Below are positions 58,860 through 64,000 of a stretch of 64,000 nt of DNA, one piece after another. Under the pieces are notes generated by a model, which saw only the letters and a list, made by a program, of their open reading frames with translations, made no database searches and was not told the DNA's origin. Both the position numbers and the translations under genes were made by a program. Numbering within the stretch: the first letter of the stretch is position 1; every line of letters starts with the position of its first letter. This stretch comes from Tetradesmus obliquus. Lineage: Eukaryota; Chlorophyta; Chlorophyceae; Sphaeropleales; Scenedesmaceae. Location of the stretch: the NCBI GenBank assembly GCA_030272155.1, contig CP126193.1, positions 3,968,001 to 4,032,000 on the forward strand, written 5' to 3'.

Positions 58860-61800
58860 ATGCTGCAGCAGGGATCGCTGGCAAGGCATGCCACGAGACA
58901 TCCCTGCTCGATATATGCAGCCGCTAGACGCAGCTCTGCAGGCACCAGCAGGCTGCACAGCTTGCGCCAGGCAGGGCCACAGCGGCAGTACTTATTACCC
59001 CTCAGGAGGAGCCCCAGCACCACACGAACCCATGTAGCTACCCCTAGCACGGCCAGCGAGACCAAAAAAGATGAGATTGTGGGCCCCAGCACGGACATTT
59101 CTGTGATCTATGCAAGGCTGCAGCGGGTAAGCAGGCTGGGTGTGTTGATCGCGTCAGTTTTGTGTGGAGGCATGAGCAGTTGCAGTTGATGCCGAGAATG
59201 TAGTGCAGCCTGCATACTTGCACAGCATGCAGCTGTCACACCCCCACATCAATGCGCACAAACCACGCCTCAACAACAAACACCCATCTCATTTGGCCCT
59301 GCGCAACGTCGTGCATCCACCTGCATGTTGGACAGTATCCATGCAGTACACTGCATGCTCAATCAACGCGTGCATTGCTGCATGTCGTCGTGTGTACAGC
59401 TGGTGCTGCCGTACTGGACGGAGGAGCCATCTGCCAGGTGGCGCCTGGCTGGTGTGGTGGGCCTCACACTGGCCACTACAGGCGTCAGGTGAGGCCCCAG
59501 CCTCCTGCACGCAGCTGCTGCTCAATGCATGTGCAAGCAAGCGGCAGCACAGTGTATCAGGCCAGCTGAGCATGCAGATGAGTTGAGTAAGTGGGCGGAT
59601 GGTTGGCCAGTAGTTGATGTGGCTGCACGGGGCACCTGCTGGTATGGCAGTGGCCTGCTGTTTTGTCCAGAGATCAGTGCTGCTGGGGCAGCAGCTCTGC
59701 ACCATTAGCAGCTGATGTGAGGCTGTGGCTGCATTGAGGTGTCGCAAGCAGATGCATTTGCTGCATGGCACCCCTGCCATGCTCGTCTCCCTCAGCAAAG
59801 CTGACTAGTTGTCGCAAACTGGGTCTGCATGTGCAGCTGCACATGCAGCACGCACCCCGAGGCTTGATACAGCAGCAGCAGCAGCAGCAATCATTGGACA
59901 TGGCGCCGAGTTGCTGCTGTGTCTGCACACACCCCACCTGTGTGTGGTCCTGTTGCAGTGTGGTGTTCAGCTTCCTGGGGCGTGACTTCTACAACGCGCT
60001 GTCGGAGCGTGACGTGGAGGGGTTCAAGCTGATGATTGTCAAGTACCTCGCCGGTTTTGTGCTGGGCATCCCTGTCTTTGTGTACACAGACTACCTGCAG
60101 GTCAGCTGCTAGCCCAGCACTGCTTTGTTGCAGCGGTAGCCAGCTGGTGTGCGTTGACTGCAAAGCAGCGCAGTTGTCGGGTGCAGTGCTGTGGACACCA
60201 GCGCAGTGCACGCAGTGCGGCAGTTGTGGGCCGCAGCTGCTGTGCTTGTGATGGCATCCCAGCATGCTTCATTACGTTGCAACCATGCAACAGCAGAGCT
60301 GCACTGGGGGAGCATGTTGTAGTGCGTGCATTTGCTTGCTTTGTTTGGCACAACATGCCTGTAGCTGCTTGCTGCTGTGAAGCTTGCATGCACAGCCTGG
60401 GGCGGGGGGCAGGGGCATCAGTGCACTATTGCAGAACCACAGCGGCTACACAGCCTGTGCAGTGCCCAGCCCACCAGCAGATCCCAGCCAGCAACGCAGC
60501 GCTGTGTTGGTGGAGCAGTGTGGTATGTGTGGCATGGTTGGGTTGGCGTGTGCTGTGACGTCTGTTGTTATGTGGGAGTGTGAGCTGTGGATGAGTGAGG
60601 CGGTTATATGTCTTGTTGGTCATCTTTGGACCTCTTGTGGCGGGCGGTGTGCAGATCAAGCAAGGCTGTGACTTGGTCGCTGCACAGCCACAAGGGGCTG
60701 TGGTGTGTCGAGCACTGAACTCGTGTGCACTAGGGTACTCCTGGTGGCGGTGTTTTAGCACCTGTTTGCCCCGCCCTTCACAGATAGTTGGCTGCCACGC
60801 ACAGCTGCTCTGTGTGCTGCTCAGAGCCACCCGGGTGAGTGGAACGCCTGCAGAGCCAGCCAACAACTGCAACTGCACGTACCGCCTATCGGCTGCTGCC
60901 CTTTTGTGTGCTTTGGAAGCTGAGCTGCAGCCCCGCTGCTGTTGCTGCTGCCTCACAGCGTGTGGTTCAACTTCCTAGGCCGCGACTTCTACAACTACCT
61001 CAGTGACAAGAACATAGACGCCTTCAACATGCAGCTGGTCAAGTACCTGGCAAGCTTTGGCGTGGGGATCCCAGTGTTTGTGTTCAAGGCTTACTACCAG
61101 GTGCGGCAAGGACTGAGAAAGTGGTGCCCGCCAGCATCGCCCTGCTCAGCTCCGGTTGCTTTGTAGAACACCTCCATGCAATGCTGATGAGGCCACAGTC
61201 AGGTGCGGCTGTCGAGGCATGTTGGTATGTGCTGCTTGATGCACCATCACCACTGGTAAGGAGGGAACGGTTGAAGTTCGATCCTGCATGCTGGCGTTGG
61301 GTTACGGCAAGTGGTTGTGACTGGCCCTTTCATACAGTGTGGGCTCTGAGGTTTTGTTGGTGTGGTGTCAATGGTTTGCGTGGACAGCTGACAGCTTTAT
61401 TGTGCGGTGATGTGCATGTGTGGGGGTCTGACGCAGGTGAGCTGCCCAGCAGCCGCCCACAGCACCAGCTGACAGGCCATCATGCTGCAGCACCCTACAG
61501 CTGGGGTCCGAGGAAGGGGGAAAACACACTATTACTGCAGCACGCATACTTCAATCTTCCATGATGCTCAGCACACTGCGTTGCTGCTGCCCCTGTTGTA
61601 TGACTGCTGCTGCTGCTGTCGTGCAGCAACGGCTGGCGCTGGAGTGGCGTGAGTGGATGACAGCACACCTGCTCAAGCAGTACTTTGCTGACAGGTCCTT
61701 CTACCAGCTGCAGGCAGGGGCCATCGTTGATAACCCTGATCAGCGTATTGCGTCTGACGTCAGGTGGGGAGGGCTGTGCCTGGCTGGGCTAGGCTGGTCA

Positions 61801-63548
61801 AACGCTGCGCCTCTTTTGGCTCAAATGACCAGGCTGTGCTGCTGATGCGTATGCTAGTTGCAAGTCATCAGGCTACATGAGCGTCTGTACTGTCCTACAT
61901 AGCTGCTACATGGGACCAAAGAACGCACCGTTTCCTGAATGCAATCGACTGCTGTGCCCAGCAAGTTGACCCTCTGCATGCCGTTGACGGTAATGCCTTT
62001 GGCTGTGATATGTAAAGATGGACAGTCTAGCATGAACAATGCTAATCTGCGCACCTGCAACTATTGCTTGGCCAGGAGACCCCCCGCCCAAGGTCCCCCA
62101 GCGCTCTAGTGGGCTGGTATGTGTTATGGTGGTGACGTGTCCCAATGGCTCACTGTCATGCATGCCACGTCCACTGCATCTGCTGCTGTTCCTGCTGCTG
62201 CTTGCAGGCAGTTCACTGATGCTGCGCTGGGGCTATCCCTCACCATCCTCAACAGCCTCATCGACCTGGTGTCATTCAGCGGCATCCTGTACTCCATCTA
62301 CCCGCCGCTGTTTGCTGCGCTGCTGGCCTACTCCATCGGTGGAACACTCGGATCCATCGCGCTGGGAAAGGTGCGCAGCTTCAGTGCAACCTGCAGCTCG
62401 CTGGTGCCTCAGCAAAAGAAGCGCGACCGTGTGTTTGTGAGGAAGGTGGCGACCTAAGTGGGCAATTGGTCTAGTTAGAAGTGCTCTCAAACACTGTGTG
62501 CCGCATTCTGCATGCTGCAAGGCTGGAAGGTCCACCAGGGTTTGCACTGGCCATGAGCCGGGTAAGCTTCCACGTCAGTGCACTGGCACGACTGGCCACG
62601 ATGCAACTCAACTGGTGTTGTGCTGCTGCACACCTGCCACCGCTGCTGCTGCTGCTGCTGCTTCTGCTGCTCCTTAGTCGCTGGTGGGGCTCAACTTCAA
62701 CCAGGAGGCTGTGGAGGCTGACATGCGCTACGGCCTGGTGCGCGTGAGGGAGAACGCGGAGAGCATCGCCTTCTATGGGGGCCAGAACAACGAGATGGCT
62801 GCGCTGATGCAGGTGCGCTGATGATGACATGGAGTGTGGCATTGAAACAACGCTGATGCTGTCAAGGAGTGGACACTGCAGACAGCGCTGGGGTGTGTAC
62901 ATTTGCTGAAAGGGACGGTCAGGAGGGCTAGCATGCGCAGTGTGCAATTAGGCTGCTGATGATAACAGCAGGTTCCATAACCCTGGTTGGACATGCGTGC
63001 GGTGTGCGAGGCTTACAAGCATGTCCTGCAGAGGTATTGCACCTCCTCTCTTGCGTCCTTCAGCGTTGCGCCCCCTGAGCTGTGTGCTGTGCTCCCACCC
63101 TGCTATCCGCTTCAACTGCAACTCCTCAGCGGCTGCGTGCCGTGATGGCCAACTACGGCAAGCTGCTGATAGCCAGCAGGAACCTGGACTTCTTCACCTC
63201 CTTCTACAAGTTCCTCATCCAGCTGCTGCCAGCAGCGGTGGTGGCGCCGCTCTTCTTCGCAGGTGAGGGCTGGCATGGTTTGCTGAGCAACTGATGCGGC
63301 TGGTGTGGGAGCAGGCTGCTACTTTGGGGTTCCGCCAGCACCAAATGCAGCACTGTTGTCGTGCAAGTGCTATGCTGCATCATCGGGGCTGAGCTGTGCT
63401 GGGATGGCAGTAGCGAGCAGCAGTGATCCTCCTGTTCCAGTTTGGGCATCCGTACAGCCAGTGTGTTTTGGCAAGCTGCATCTGCATTACCTGGTGATGT
63501 TTATGTGCGTCCTTCTGCCTCCTCACATGCGTCCCTGCGCTCCTGGCG

Positions 63549-63586
<38 letters not shown>

Positions 63587-63970
63587 CTGCAGGCAAGATT
63601 GAGTTTGGTGTCATCACGCAGAGCTCCTCAGCATTCAACCACATCCTGAACGATGTGTCGCTGGTGGTGTACCAGGTGAGGCACGCGCCTGCATGGCTGC
63701 ACATGCTGCATGCGTTTCTGACATTGCTGGCAGGGTGTGGGGTGCTGTATGTTCTGCTGTTGCCAATGCCTGGTTGCTATGCTGTCCAAGCCCTCTTTGG
63801 TCAGCACACTCTTTGCTGTACCTGCCAGCTGTTGCTGACTGCGCACAACAGCTGGCAGGGGGTGGAGGCCTTTGGACTGGCTTTGTGCGCTGACCTGATG
63901 CTGCCTGCCTGCCTGCTTTGGCTGCAGTTTGAGACGCTAGCAGGCTTCAGTGCCGTGGTGGACCGTCTAG
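58860..63970 (+). CDS. ABCD2: ABCD2-like ABC half-transporter, plastid type (5' part; ATPase domain beyond the window)
   Basis: Closest in memory to plant chloroplast ABCD2 and cyanobacterial SbmA/BacA-type exporters (ABC_membrane_2). Exons: 58860-59126, 59400-59488, then either 59959-60100 or 60959-61100, then 61627-61763, 62208-62370, 62678-62812, 63130-63262, 63593-63675, 63928-63970 and onward past the edge. All phases agree. The start at 58860 gives a transit-peptide-like N-terminus (MLQQGSLARHATRH); the ATG at 58743 is an in-frame alternative. Family motifs: LVLPYWTEEPSARWRLAG, FNFLGRDFYNYLSDKNIDAF, LALEWREWMTAHLLKQYF, IVDNPDQRIASDVR, VRENAESIAFYGG, LIASRNLDFFTSFYKFLIQL and KIEFGVITQSSSAFNHIL. 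The EAA-like segment and helices are complete; Walker A/B lie outside. The substrate is unknown. Confidence 0.9.
59959..60100 (+). other. Alternative exon A of the ABCD2-like gene
   Basis: A 142-nt exon with acceptor TTGCAG and donor GTCAGC, entry phase 2 and exit phase 0. It encodes FLGRDFYNALSERDVEGFK then a membrane helix ending IPVFVYTDYLQ. It is homologous over its whole length to exon B, 1000 bp downstream, with 27 of 47 residues identical. Confidence 0.85.
60959..61100 (+). other. Alternative exon B of the ABCD2-like gene
   Basis: A 142-nt exon with acceptor TCACAG and donor GTGCGG, and the same phases as exon A. It encodes FLGRDFYNYLSDKNIDAFN and a helix ending IPVFVFKAYYQ. Inclusion of both A and B would shift the frame, so the two can only be used one at a time. 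Confidence 0.85.
63552..63585 (+). repeat. CTG run in an intron of the ABCD2-like gene
   Basis: About 11 CTG units immediately before the CTGCAG acceptor at 63592. Similar CTG runs precede acceptors at 20697 and 62677 in this window, acting as the pyrimidine-containing tract. Confidence 0.8.
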
Positions 63971-64000
63971 GTGAGCCCTGCAGGCGCCTGTAAGCTTGGT

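Noticed and set aside
62119..62457. ABC-transporter frame continuing past 62370 to a stop at 62457
   Set aside because: The continuation after LGSIALGK loses family similarity and the next conserved exon at 62678 joins in phase through the donor GTGCGC; this is intron read-through.
1..64000. CRISPR arrays, tRNA or rRNA genes, bacterial operons
   Set aside because: No regularly spaced direct repeats, tRNA box pairs or ribosomal RNA sequence were recognised, and gene structure is plainly eukaryotic.

Overview
The window looks like nuclear DNA of a green alga, probably a chlorophycean (a Scenedesmus/Tetradesmus-type member of the Sphaeropleales is my best guess, not proven). The reasons are: genes split by many short GT-AG introns, a strong CAG/CTG trinucleotide bias in exons and introns, Ala/Gln-rich proteins, an octotricopeptide-repeat (OPR) protein of the kind expanded in chlorophytes, and plant-type housekeeping genes (CYP51G, OEP61/TPR7, plastid/mitochondrial GatA, an ABCD2-like plastid half-transporter). 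No bacterial operons, tRNAs, rRNAs, CRISPR arrays or recognisable transposase genes were seen.

Layout. (1) 1-13.4 kb, minus strand: a tandem array of four paralogues (called A, B, C, D here). Each has an F-box-like N-terminal exon followed, after one intron, by a very long exon coding an alpha-helical solenoid of about 35-residue repeats with an LPAA core that I cannot assign to a named family. The copies alternate in subtype (A and C alike, B and D alike), which suggests duplication of a two-gene unit. C is intact (936 aa); A, B and D carry nonsense codons and/or frameshifts. (2) 14.2-22.8 kb: OEP61/TPR7 (minus) divergent from CYP51 (plus). (3) 24.5-27.0 kb: an F-box/LRR/coiled-coil gene; then a decayed duplicate of the last two CYP51 exons at 28.1-28.6 kb. 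(4) 30.8-36.0 kb: a large, unrecognised multi-exon gene with a polyglutamine C-terminal half and an internal exon duplication in which each copy has lost a different exon. (5) 36.0-39.4 kb: gene-poor, with two adjacent inverted repeats. (6) 39.4-46.6 kb: an ELMO-domain gene (minus), a zinc-ribbon gene (minus) and an LRR gene (plus). (7) 47.5-54.9 kb: GatA (minus) divergent from an OPR protein (plus). (8) 56.9-64.0 kb: a UBE2H-class ubiquitin-conjugating enzyme (minus) divergent from an ABCD2-like transporter (plus) that runs off the right edge before its ATPase domain.

Functional themes. The window mixes sterol synthesis (CYP51), organelle biogenesis (OEP61, GatA, OPR, ABCD2-like) and ubiquitin-linked genes (F-box/solenoid array, F-box/LRR, UBE2H). 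These are neighbours, not an operon. The two most notable observations are the F-box/LPAA-solenoid array and a pair of 142-nt homologous exons in the ABCD2-like gene whose reading-frame phases allow either one but not both, the hallmark of mutually exclusive alternative splicing. Exon boundaries were inferred by eye from GT/AG sites, phase agreement and family alignment from memory; transcripts were not available.
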